From assembly GCA_037447655.1 (NCBI GenBank), contig JBBHKE010002810.1, positions 28,217 to 92,216 on the forward strand: 64,000 nt of DNA, given 5' to 3'. This stretch comes from Zygnema cylindricum (Eukaryota; Streptophyta; Zygnematophyceae; Zygnematales; Zygnemataceae). Below, in pieces: positions 1 to 10,803 of this stretch. The notes under the pieces were generated by a model. That model was given only the letters and a program-made list of their open reading frames with translations, was not told the DNA's origin and ran no database searches. The translations under genes and the position numbers were made by a program. The first letter of the stretch is position 1. Each line of letters starts with the position of its first letter.

Positions 1-640
1 AACTAAATACTGCCGAGGAGCTCATGCCAAACAAATGCATTTGTTTTTTTTTCTCATAGATTTTAATAATGGAGTTTTTGATAGCCGGTTAAGTATGGTT
101 GGTGTATAGACAAGTTGACTGCAACCATTTGTTGTGAAATTTGTGGATGTGAGGCCACAGTTCAAATTTGCGAAAACAATTGGAAACAATGGATGCGATT
201 ACCTCACACTATATGTGTATTATACTGCATAATACTCGTATAGCACAGGGTAACAGCATATAATATTTCCAACTATTTTCCTCTATGTAAATTACGTGTG
301 TGTTCCTACATAACTGAATTGGGATCATTGTCTTAAAGTTTGAGCTAGCTCTATTCTTTTCTACCTTCATAAAAAACTTTTATAAAGGGCCAAGTCTTCA
401 ATTTGACTATGTGACTCAATATTACTCTTAATTTAAGTTGAAGTGTGTTTCACTTGTTGGCGCCAAAGTATTTTATGCTGACCCCAAATTTGTAGTCTAC
501 GCTTATTGGCTTTAGATGACATTCTCCATGCTTTTTTTTTTGCTAATAGAGTTTTTGTAGAACACATTATATTTTGAGCTTTTCATTATTCCATTACGAC
601 TTAGGAGACGTGTAGTTATTTCTAATTTTGATTCTAATGT

Positions 641-1010
641 TTGATTCACGTCAATTTCCTGCAACTTACTAGCAAGCGTTTTCACTCTTCCTCTTTATTG
701 TCAATTCTACCCCTCTCTCTTTTCCTCTCCTGCTCTTTCTCCCTCTCACTTTCTTTTCCCTCTCATTCTCCCTCTCCCTTTCTTTTCCCTCTCCTTCTCC
801 CTCTCCCTCACCCTCTCTCCTCTTTCGCTCCCACTCCCCCTCTCGCTGCCTCTCCCGCTCTCCCTTCCGCTGCCGCTCCTGCTCCCCCCTCCCCTTCCGC
901 TGCCGCTCCTGCTCCCCCTCCCCCTTACTTTCCCTCTCTCCTTCCCTCCCTTTTCTCCTCTCCCCTTTCCCTCCCTTTTCCCCTCCCTCCCTCCCTCCCT
1001 CTCCAGCACA
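641..1010 (+). repeat. Pyrimidine-rich (CCCTCT)n-type microsatellite in an intron
   Basis: About 370 bases almost without purines on the plus strand, built from CCCTCT, TTTCCCTCT and CCGCTGCCGCTCCTGCT units. It ends shortly before the splice acceptor at 1071-1073 of the RING-TPR gene, so it lies in the intron upstream of the first visible exon. The open frames crossing it on both strands encode only Ser/Pro/Leu or Arg/Gly/Glu low-complexity peptides and are not genes. Confidence 0.85.
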
Positions 1011-1073
1011 CTTTTTTTTCTTTGATGTGATTTTTCATTTCCTTTTTCTTTTTTTTTTGTTTTTGGTTGGCAG

Positions 1074-4000
1074 GATCTGTATTTCTAGGTTTCAAGACTG
1101 TCCTCTCTGTGGAGCCGATATTGAAAGTATAGAGCCAGACTCTGGTCTTCAAGCAATGGTCGATCGCTACATTGAAGGCCATGGGAGAATCCACAGATCC
1201 ATTCCCTCTTCTATCCCCCATCCTTCATCCGATGCGGGCATTAAACATGAGAACAAAGGGGATACGAAATTGACGGAAGATGTTTCTCTAGAGAGAGGTG
1301 GCTTTTTATTGCAACAGGCAGTTTGGGTAAGCTTCTTGCTTTTTGACTCAATACTACACTGTTCATCGCTTTTGTTGTTATCTTTGTTAGGCACTTTCTG
1401 TGCACTAAAACGACGTTATCTTTTTTGTCTACTTTTGAATTTTTTTTAAGAGATCTCACCTTTTGATTGTGATGTCACGATTGAAAAACAGAAAATGCTG
1501 TACTGGGAAAAGGTACTTAAGAGTGGCTGGAAAATATTTGACACTAATAGTGTTGGGTAGTGTAGGTTCGATGCGAATAACTTAAACGAACTGTTTAAGG
1601 TCATGAATTTAATAACAAGAAGACTGGGATAGTTCCAGTTGATTACAATGATTTTCTTTTGTGTTAAAGAAGCAAAAAATGTTCGTCATTTGTTTGAAAC
1701 ATTTGCCTTTTCATAGTTTAGAAGCTCCAAGGTATCTGATGCAGAAGTAATGAATGCATGTTAACTAAAGGTTTCACTTCAGATTGCCCAGTGTCTCCCA
1801 CATCCACATGATGTTGAGTCAGTGACTGCTTACAAAATTAGTTTTATGCACGGAAAAAAAATGTTATTAACGCTATTCTATGGTTATAGGCCAAAAAAAA
1901 CTGGTGCTGAGTAGTGTCATTTAAACGTAATAGCTATTCACTTTCTAGCTCCTAAATTTTATTCCCGACCTGATTCATTACGACATCCCTCTTCACTACT
2001 AGATTTCCCACATGACAAGTCATAAATTGGTAGTTTAAGCTTAGTCTTGTCACATTCAACATTTAGAAATAATGTTTTTAACATGTTATGTTTCGAGCTA
2101 GATTACAGGAGGTATAACATTTGATGTCATTTGTAAGAATTTCAGAAAAAGTCCAGCCACAATTTGAACCCATGGCGTATGGATTCCATCGTGTATTACC
2201 ACTACCCTAGTTGGCCATCTACATTAGAACTATCTCTTATTTAATAATTCATTAGCAGATTCACGACATCCTATAAGTCAAAGGTCCAAAATTGAACAAA
2301 AACTTCCTCCTATCCAATTTGCAGAAGCCTTGTATTCTTCAAATACTGGTGTGCATTTTGTCAAGCTGGCCCTGGAGGAAAGGCAGTATCTAAGTGGGGT
2401 ACTTATTTGCCTAACATTTCTAGCGGGCTCAAATTTTCAAAAAAAAAATCCTAAAAATCTTAAAAAACCTAAAAAAGTTTCAAGAATCTCTCGGCTTTTG
2501 TCCTTTTTTCTGCAGGCATTTCAGGCTGGCAACGTTTTAAGTGCTAAACACCGACTTTCCATATGTTTGAATGATACCAGAACTGAACTACAGGGAGCAG
2601 GAACACCATCACGAGAAATGGTGTGCCAGCTTGGTGCTATACTCGGTCTACTTGGAGATTGTTGGTATGTGGCAGAAATTCTTAACCTTTGAAACGACTA
2701 TGGGAGGATTGCCCACATTGTTGCCCTTTGGTATGGTGCATGTCCTTTGTCCGGTTTAGGTATTTTTCACATGGCGCCTCTTTTGCTGAAGGAGAATGCT
2801 GTTCAAATATATTCTCAACTTTCCAGGATTGACTTCATTATGAAGTATCATTTTGTCTGATGAGGGTGCTGGAGCCTTTGACATTGTCATTGAATTATGA
2901 TAGTTTGGAACTTGTCCAAATCCGTCAATCATAGGCAGTTTCTGTAATGTGACTTTTGTTGGAATTATATTTCGATTGGACATGAACTTATACTTTGAAC
3001 ACGGTGCGACAGTCGGACAATGGGGGAGCAAGAGGAGGCAGTCTCACATTACTCAGAAAGTGCAAACCTCTTAATGAGCATGGAGGACAAGGACTTAGAG
3101 GTGTGTATTCCTGTTTGTAGTGTCATTCTTAGTCACTGGTGCTTGTTATCTAAATTATTGATGACTTATGTGGTTGTTGGTTCTTGGAAGAGCATGTTGT
3201 TGAATCTAGAATTCCCGGCACGCTTCAATGTTTGGTTAATTCAAGCCCTTGTTTCTTTAAGAAACCGTGATGATTCAAGTTATCCTTATTGTTTTGAATA
3301 TTTTATCAACAATATGGTACTGTAAAGGCAACCCGAAACATATCAATATTGCTATTCCCTTCTGTGTATACCTTCCAAATCTTTGCTGTTCTGGAAGCAT
3401 ATACTTGTCCTACTCTTTTCATTATGTCAGTAGTGGATCCCCTCGTAGTGCTTCTTGCCCTTGATCTTTCTTGTGGCTAAGAAAAGTCACAGCTATGGTT
3501 GTTTTTTTTTTTTTTTTTTTGCAGTAGTTTGTGATTTTGAAGTTTTCTACAGTTTCTGTGACTGTTTGTTATCTGTTCCTATTCTCAGTTTGGCTGGCTG
3601 GCATCATTTTACCCTTGAGTTCTTTGTTTCTGTATACTCCCGTCATTTTGGACTGAATAAAATTGTACGGATTTTGTGATTCGCTCATTTTGCAACAAAT
3701 GAACATTGTGTAGCTGCATTTTGTTCGTCCAGTTGCAACCTCCGGAGGTTTGTTAGAAATGTTTGCTATTGAAGGTCGGTATCATGAATTGTTTGAAACG
3801 ACCTTACACTGGCACTTCATGTCATTCATGAATTTTGGTTTAGTTTTTCATGATGTTAGTATTTCACTTCTGATCATGTGTTTGTTGTATATGATGGGTG
3901 CAGGTCGTTCACGCTCTGTCTGTCTCCTTGAACAAGCAGGGAGACTTGTGTTATTATTCTGGTGACCTTCTTGCGGCTCGGGAATTCTACTTGAAGGCTC

Positions 4001-5551
4001 TTGATGCCCGACAAACAGCTCTGAGAGATAATAATGCGGAATCAAACGCCTCTTTGGTGTGTATGCTCATCCTTTTTCCATGGCTAGTGTGTTTGCCCAC
4101 ATTTCCAAGAGTTTCAAACCCAAGATGAAGCGATGGAGTACTTGTAGGCGGATTGTTGTTTAAATGTCTCCATTTATCATTTTTTTTTATGTTCTGGACA
4201 AGAAGATGTTTGCAATTTTTATGAGAATATTAAGTACTGCTGTCAAGAACTAGAATAAGTTTGAGGCTTCTGTTACTAGTTCACTTCATCAATGCCAAAT
4301 TATGGGGGTGGCATTGAACTTCAGTGTTTCAACTCCATTTCGGATTCAAGAGGAAATGCAAAAGAGTTTATAATAATAGGTTCAAAGTGCGAATACAATT
4401 TGTAACACTTGTAGTGTTGCCCTGTACAGTCCGCGTACTCTACTCGAAATTCCCGTATAGTAACGCGTATTGTACGGGGTAACAATATATAGTGTTTCCA
4501 ATTATCTTTGCACTTTAAACCTATGGTTATAATTTGGACAAACTCAATGAAGTCTTTTGATAAACTACCATATACCTTTATCATGGAATGATATTGTTAG
4601 AGTAAGTCAGACGCAGTTTGGAAAGGAGTGAGAGACGTGTACTCTGTAGATTGTGATTGCATCAGTTGCTTGTTCAATGCATTATGAAAATTCCCTCATC
4701 GTATATGAAAATGAGTTCCTAATTTAGTCATTAGAGACAGGTACGATGTGCCCTTTCAATATCTGGTCATCAATGCAAAACATGTAGATTGTAAGGTATG
4801 CTAGGTGACATTAACCAAAATTATGTTATTTAAGGTGAGTTTTGAGAGTTGCATTGAACAATGACCAAAATACGCAGAAACCAAAGACGCGAAAGAAACC
4901 AAACAAACTGTAGAAATAAATACAAGAGGTGTAAAAATGAATGCGAATTGACATAGGATGATTGGGTTTAAGGTTGAGTGTTTTTTGGGACGCACTTAAC
5001 GCAGACGGGTGCACTCTCAATTTGACGATTTTTTCATTTCCAAGCTTGATGGTAAAATGATATACACAGTATTGGAATGGCAATGTTAATAGAATGTTGT
5101 TTACGGCGTTTTTGAACAGCCTTTGGTACATGATATGGTAACATTTTTCTACGACTTTGAGTCTACAAGTTTCTGTGTTTTGCTAGAAGTGTTGATTTAA
5201 AAGGTTTATCAAATGTAGAATGGATGCCATCAGGAGCTTTTAGATTCAAAGCTGTCAAAATGTATGTTCACAGATTGTCGATGTCATAGGCATTTTCATT
5301 GAACTTCGAGCTAGTTTTCTAACATTTGTTTCATTCCTTTTCCTTCTCCTTTCCCTTGTCCTTTTCCTTTTCCTTGTCCTTATGTTTATTTTACCCTTTT
5401 TTTGTAGGTTTTGGATGTGGCGGTTTCTTTGGCGAAAGTGGCAGATATTGAGCGCAGCTTAGGAAATGAAAAATTAGCGTTGGGTGGATTTAGTCTGGCA
5501 GCCGATGTCGCTGAATCCGCAGTTACCTCGGATGATATGCTGGAGAGGAGG
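1074..5551 (+). CDS. RING-TPR protein, internal exons (both ends missing)
   Basis: Exons I can define: 1074-1326, 2516-2664, 3013-3100, 3904-4056 and 5408-5551, all with AG/GT borders and matching phases; the codon split across 2664/3013 rebuilds a Cys. The first exon carries the end of a C3HC4 RING (ICISRF then CPLCGADIE) followed by a short acidic linker. Later exons give helical tetratricopeptide-type repeats, including HALSVSLNKQGDLCYYSGDL and VLDVAVSLAKVADIERSLGN. From memory, plants have a conserved RING-plus-TPR family with the same order, related to kinesin light chain in its TPRs. The RING suggests E3 ligase activity and the TPRs protein binding, but the substrate is unknown. The start and first half of the RING should lie left of the window. 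The final exon, expected soon after 5551, was not found. Confidence 0.75.
5334..5396 (+). repeat. Pyrimidine tract (CCTTTT)n before a splice acceptor
   Basis: A run of CCTTTTCCTT-type units ends about 10-20 bases before the acceptor at 5405-5407 of the last visible RING-TPR exon. It can serve as an enlarged polypyrimidine tract. Similar tracts precede the exons at 1074, 10804 and 12007. Confidence 0.7.
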
Positions 5552-8184
5552 GTAAGCTCCTAAAGAATGCCTTAAAAAGACCCGATAAAAACCTGGAAAA
5601 AGTTAAGTCGCTTTATTCATCGTATCGAATATCTGTTGCCCCAAACTTCTGGTTGTTTGTCCTTAATATAGCTTCAATCTCAACCTAACATTCTTGTCCT
5701 AACTCTTGTATCCTTTGATATTGGACAGACCTTTTTTTGTTGTGAAGGCTCTTTTATGTTCTTACAGAGAGGAGTTGACTAACAATATTACGCTTTGGTG
5801 GGTTGTACCGTACTTTTTTGTGCAGAAAAACAACACTATCAAGTTTATTCAAGACCAAATGTAAAATTTTCTTTTGTATTGTTTACTGTGAAATTACTCT
5901 CGAGGAGTGGACTTGTCCTTTAAAATTACAATTACTGAACTACACACCACATGAATTCTACTTTTAAGTTCATATAAATACAACGTACACCTTTTCGTGT
6001 TTCTTTTGTCCTATTCTAATGAGCCTCTGTTGTTTCAAACACAAGATTTGAATTGGATTGTCAATTTAAGTTATAAGGCAATGATGCTATCACGGCACTG
6101 TAAAAGCCTCCTTGACGAATGTAAAAGAATTATCTTTGTTATAATTAGTTTGTTTGACGTGTTCAACAGTGTTTCAAGATGATAGTTCAATTCCGTGTAA
6201 ATTGTACAAGAGAATTATCTTATGAAAAATATAATTCGAAAGGCCACATCTATGCTTCTTGAAGATGGCACTTAAAAAGTGTAAATTTTGACTCTTTAAT
6301 CAGTGGAGTGTGTTTCTACACCTTTATAACAATTGTTTTTCATAATGAAAATAACTTCACATTTTTTAAGAATATTTGGTTGACACTGATGCAAAAAAAT
6401 TACTGACTAGTTCAATTTACAGTTTGATTAAGGTGGACTATTAAAACGAGGTGGTTTTTAAGGTATGTTAGGGAGAGAACATTAATAGCAGCTCTCAATG
6501 TAAATATGTCTCTGTCATTTGCCCAAAATGGAAACTTGTGAGATCTGGTTTCAATGTGTGAATCCTAATGAATAGTTTACCATGCATCCATACATAAATT
6601 ACTGTGGATTTTTGGTTTCAACTGCATTATTATTGGATAGATATACTCAAAAATACCAAATTTTGAGAGAAACAAAAGCCTACAGAAAAAGATTGTATAA
6701 AAGTATCAAAGAAGTTACAAAAATGTAAAAAAAAATAAAAAACATAAAATCTGTGCCTAGATGCTTCTTGTGAATTTTCAAATAATATATATAAATATAA
6801 AAATACAAAAGAAACAATAATGAACAAAAAAATAGAGAAAAAACCTAATTTTTTATCAAAAACTGAAACGATTCTTTCAGGTGACATATTGTTTAAAAAT
6901 TAGGAAGAACTAGAAAAAAAAAATGAAAACCAAAAGATGAAATTACTACCTAGAATAAACCCTTTTCCTATAATTTTACCAATAAAATTCAATGCATTGC
7001 TGAAATGCATCAATTCCTAGGGAAGGGGGGAGGAAGAAAAAGAAAAGAAAAGAAAAAAAGAAAGAAGAAAAAAAAAAGGGGGGTAAAAAAAAAACAAGCA
7101 TTGACATATTCTAGCTTACAAGTCAAATGCGTTTAGTTAAAAAAATAGAAGAAAAAAAAAATCTACTTTCCAAATCGGTGGCGCCAATTTAGGAAAAAAA
7201 AAGAGGGAAAGGAAATTATTTTTCAAATCGATGTCGACAATTTTTTACATAATTTTCCAAAAGAGACGAATCCCCGTTTCGAACAATCATCTTTTTTACT
7301 CCCAAACCCAATAAAATCTAAAAACAAAAAAAAAACACGAAAAAAAAACAATTTTGTAATTATGAGTAAATTTGAATAGCTCAATCAAAGACAGTCTACG
7401 GAGAATTCCATAATAATACAGTAAAATACAACAAGATACAATCAAAGACAACTAAAAACAATAAAAATGCAATAAATACAACATAATACAATAAAGTACA
7501 ATAAGAAAAAGTGGAAGCCTTTTTCGCTTCTTTTTCTTTGCTAATTTCGTCTTAATACATGCGTAACGTTTGAAAATGTACAAGAGGCATAAACTTCAAA
7601 ACGGAAAAACAAACATTTTCAGTGTTCATACCGAGACTTAACGATATGGGGCACAAAAAGACGAAACTTCAAAATTCTAAGAGATTTTTCGTTTAGCACA
7701 AAAAGACAAAACTTTGAGATTCTAAGGAATTTCTTGTTAACGTTCCGGATGAGAAAAAGACGAAACTTTGAGATTCTATAAACTTTTTTAAGTGTGGACA
7801 GAGGTCTGACTCACAAATCAAAATGGTAGAACTCAAAAATATCGTACGATCATACAGTTTTAGATTGAGATGAAATGTACAAAAGTTTGTGAGTTCAAAA
7901 ATACAAAAGTCACGATGACATCATACGAGAACGAGGACTTCCAATAAGTGTGAAAACTGTCAGATATGTAAGAGAAACTAAAAATAAAATAATAGTAAAT
8001 ACAAAATTTGATTGAATGTTATTTTTTAGAAACCAAACGACATTTTTTTATCATTAGTTGTGTGTGGACAAATGATAAATATGTTATCGCCTAGTTTGTA
8101 AGTGAAGATTAACATTTACAATATGCAACCAATTATAAAAAGGTAATCACTTTAATATATACTCTTTAAACCCCGTCCTAAAAT
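5552..8184. other. AT-rich stretch without a recognisable gene
   Basis: Only short frames rich in Phe, Ile and Lys are present. There are many A and T runs, a purine-rich patch near 7020-7085 and (AATACAAC)n-like sequence near 7425-7500. The 3' exon(s) of the RING-TPR gene should lie somewhere here, but I cannot place them. Confidence 0.6.
7630..7790. repeat. Degenerate tandem repeat, about 3 units
   Basis: Three imperfect units of about 50-60 bases share AAAAAGACRAAACTT followed by GAGATTCTAA or a close variant. No coding sense was seen. Confidence 0.55.
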
Positions 8185-8192
8185 GCTATTAC

Positions 8193-8632
8193 TAGTGTTG
8201 TGTATCGGGTCAAAACTTATCGCGATAAAACCGATACCGATAGTTATCGGTTATCGAACAGTGAGGGGTCCCGGTATATCGCTCCGGAACCAACAGTTTT
8301 TTTAACGCCGATAAGTGTAAAAAATATAGTATAATATATCATAGTACTTTACACTATATTGTATTATATTTTATACATTATATAGTGTGACATGCCACGT
8401 ATGGAAATCCGTTCCATACTTCCGTACAAAACAGTACAAACGTACGGTCTGAACCGTACAGTTATCGCCGATAATTATCAGGCCCGATATCTATCGGTAA
8501 TTCATCGCAATGCATCGGTTTTTTATCGCGATAATTTTGTTACCGATATACCGGACCAATATATCGGTTATCGGTAGGTCAGAAAAAGGTACATATCAGT
8601 TATCAGCAAATGCCTACCAATACACAACATTA
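8193..8632. mobile_element. hAT-type MITE (440 bp) with 8-bp target duplication
   Basis: The element starts TAGTGTTGTGTATCGG and ends with the near-perfect inverted copy CCAATACACAACATTA. Identical 8-bp flanks GCTATTAC at 8185-8192 and 8633-8640 are the target duplication. Eight-base duplications and TAGTGTTG-like ends are the hAT superfamily signature. The interior holds many TATCG / CGATA words that can fold back on each other and has no coding capacity, so the element is non-autonomous. A truncated relative is at 61725-61884 and a hAT transposase relic at 59978-60383. Confidence 0.85.
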
Positions 8633-8699
8633 GCTATTACAATCTATAGAGTTAATGTTTTTTTTAAAGCATTTCTATGCCCCAAAACGTTTTTGAATG

Positions 8700-9480
8700 C
8701 CAATCACGTGTTTGTATCAACCATTTTCCCAGGTTCCCCCACCTGTCCACTGATGGCCACGGCCCTCATCCTCAGCGACTGCTCTCCCGCCTCCAACGCC
8801 GCCTCCTCGTCCTCCTGCGCACACCACAACTAATGTGGATGATGTCAGGAAAGTCCTCTGATGGCGTTAGCCAAGTTGCACTACCATTAGTGTGGGTGAC
8901 ATCAGCAAACTTATCAGCAATGTTAGACGTGCAGAGGATGATGCAAGCAGCATTCGTGTGGATGACATCAGCACGGTCCCTTGTGACGTCAGCAAAATTA
9001 TCAGCAGTACGCACCACAAATTAGTGTGCTTGACGTCAGCAAAATTTAGGGTAAAAAGTCCATTGGCTCAGTTTTGAGCGATTTTTAGAGTCCATGGGTC
9101 AGTTTTTAGAAAACCTCGTACTGAGGTCCATTCAGTTCATCGAACATTGAATGCAAAAGTAGGCAGCCAATGCCATCAGTACAACTTTATAAAACTCTCC
9201 GGGCCAATCAAAAGTAGAGACGGTTACAATCTGTCAACAATTTCTCCCCTCAAAATACAAACCCATGGACAATCAATTTCAGTTACGAAACTAAAAAGGA
9301 GATATCAACTCAACAGAGCCTCTCTTAGACTTTTTTTACCCTTACCCTTATAGCAGTCCACACCAACAATTAGCGTCAACGACGTCAGCACGATTATCAG
9401 CAGTGTGCACAAAAATTAGTGTGGATGGTGTCAGCAAAATTACCAGAACTGTTAGAAGGTGTCAGCAATTAGATGCAGTT
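8700..9480. repeat. Cluster of imperfect repeats carrying TGACGTCAGCA-type motifs
   Basis: A core of the form GTGTGGATGACRTCAGCA followed by AAATTATCAGCAGT recurs near 8840, 8895, 8950, 8990, 9025, 9375 and 9420. Several copies contain the full TGACGTCA palindrome or its ACGTCA half, the core recognised by plant bZIP factors. The spacing is irregular. A GC-rich patch at 8735-8830 follows an acceptor-like TTTTCCCAG, but I could not choose a reading frame for it. The function is unknown. Confidence 0.5.
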
Positions 9481-9602
9481 GACACACCCATCCCTCTCCT
9501 CCCCTTGTTTTCCACCCTTTTTATCGACTCACCTCTCCTTCCGCCCCCTCTCTCCCCTGTAAACACACTATCACTCCTCTCCCGGTCGCCCGAATTTCCT
9601 CC

Positions 9603-9809
9603 ATGGCTTCTCTCAACCCTTCCTTTGAACAATTATTTGAATCATTATTCAAACTATTTGTCGAACTATTTGTCGAAGTTTTTGAAAAGTTATCCAAACC
9701 ATTCGATAAAAATTGTTCTGAAATTTGTTCTCGGTTGACATATACGCTGACATCAGTGTCACTGTCGCTGACATCACCCTGCTCCCACACCGAGACAAAA
9801 ACCAATTAA
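9603..9809 (+). CDS. Possible small ORF, 68 aa, uncertain
   Basis: An ATGGCT start in good context follows a pyrimidine-rich leader (9480-9600). The peptide begins MASLNPSFEQLFESLF and continues with short Leu/Phe-spaced repeats that would form an amphipathic helix, arising from a 12-base-like internal repetition in the DNA. It ends at a stop at 9807-9809. I recognise no family. It could be a first exon of the downstream phosphatase-like gene or chance. Confidence 0.2.
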   Translation: MASLNPSFEQLFESLFKLFVELFVEVFEKLSKPFDKNCSEICSRLTYTLTSVSLSLTSPCSHTETKTN

Positions 9810-10689
9810 GCGAGTTTTCCCCCCCTTGTTTTATTTACTTTTGGTTTCCTTTGATTGGTTTCCTTCGACAAAATACATCATAATGTGTTCCAGTATTAGG
9901 CTTCGATTATAGGAGTTCCTTGTTTTTTTTTTTTTTTTCCAGTATACAATTTTCATTTACTATTTTAGTGTCCCAATGTGAGGCGTCAATTGTAAGGGTT
10001 TTGTATTCTTCTTTTTTCTTCTTTTTTTCCTTTTTTTTTTTCTTGCCAAATTGAATTATTTTAATAAAGTTGGTGGATAATAGTTCAAATGTACAAAACG
10101 GCGCTAAATTAATCAAAATGACAAAAATGTTTGAAACAAATTGGGAATAAAGCAAATTCATCGATCGATCTTGAAAATAATTATTAGCTGAAATTGACGA
10201 TTTGTGTTGAAAAGTACACTATGCAACATTAAGCACTGAATTTGGGAAAGTTGAATTTTTAGAATACAAAAATATAAGATATCGATCCGTTTCGAATTCA
10301 AAAAATGAATGTTACGGGAAGGTTGATGTACATTCAACGAACTCGTATCGAATTTCGTCAGGTCTTAGCTGCGGCTCGAATTTGTGGGTTTTTACAAAAA
10401 TTTCAGGAATGAGAAAGAAAGAGAGTTCTCTCACCAAAGTCAGCGCTAAATGTTGTGTGCCGTCCAACAGAGAGTCGAATCTGTGAACTCGAAATCGATC
10501 CAATGTTGCCACGTCAGCATGTGCCACCTCAGCAGGTACCAAAACAGATTCGCGCTCCAACCGATATCTGCCACATGTCAGAAAAAAGAAAGTAGAAAAA
10601 ACAGAACTTGAAAAATAGTATGACGCGGAGTGCATACGTTGTAATCGTCCACATTTTCATAACAAAATATCTCCCAACCTCCCGCTCTC

Positions 10690-10800
10690 CTTTTACATCT
10701 CCCTGTCCATTTCCCTCTCCCTGTCCCTTTCCCTCTCCCTGTCCCTTTCCCTCTCCCTCTCTCCTCTCCCTCTCCCTCTCCTTCCCTTGTCAAAAGTTTC
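10690..10800 (+). repeat. CCCTCTCCCTGT pyrimidine tract before a splice acceptor
   Basis: Repeated TTTCCCTCTCCCTGTCC units run almost to the acceptor AG at 10802-10803 of the histidine-phosphatase-like exon. Confidence 0.75.
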
Positions 10801-10803
10801 CAG

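Noticed and set aside
641-1030. 129-aa open frame (and the minus-strand frames opposite)
   Set aside because: It is a translation of the CT microsatellite with low-complexity composition and no family.
2325-2398. Possible extra exon of the RING-TPR gene (frame beginning with ALYSSNTGVHFVKLALEE)
   Set aside because: It has AG/GT-like borders, but its length (74) breaks the phase. Joining 1326 directly to 2516 keeps the frame and gives the expected QQAVW-AFQAGN junction. It may be an alternative exon.
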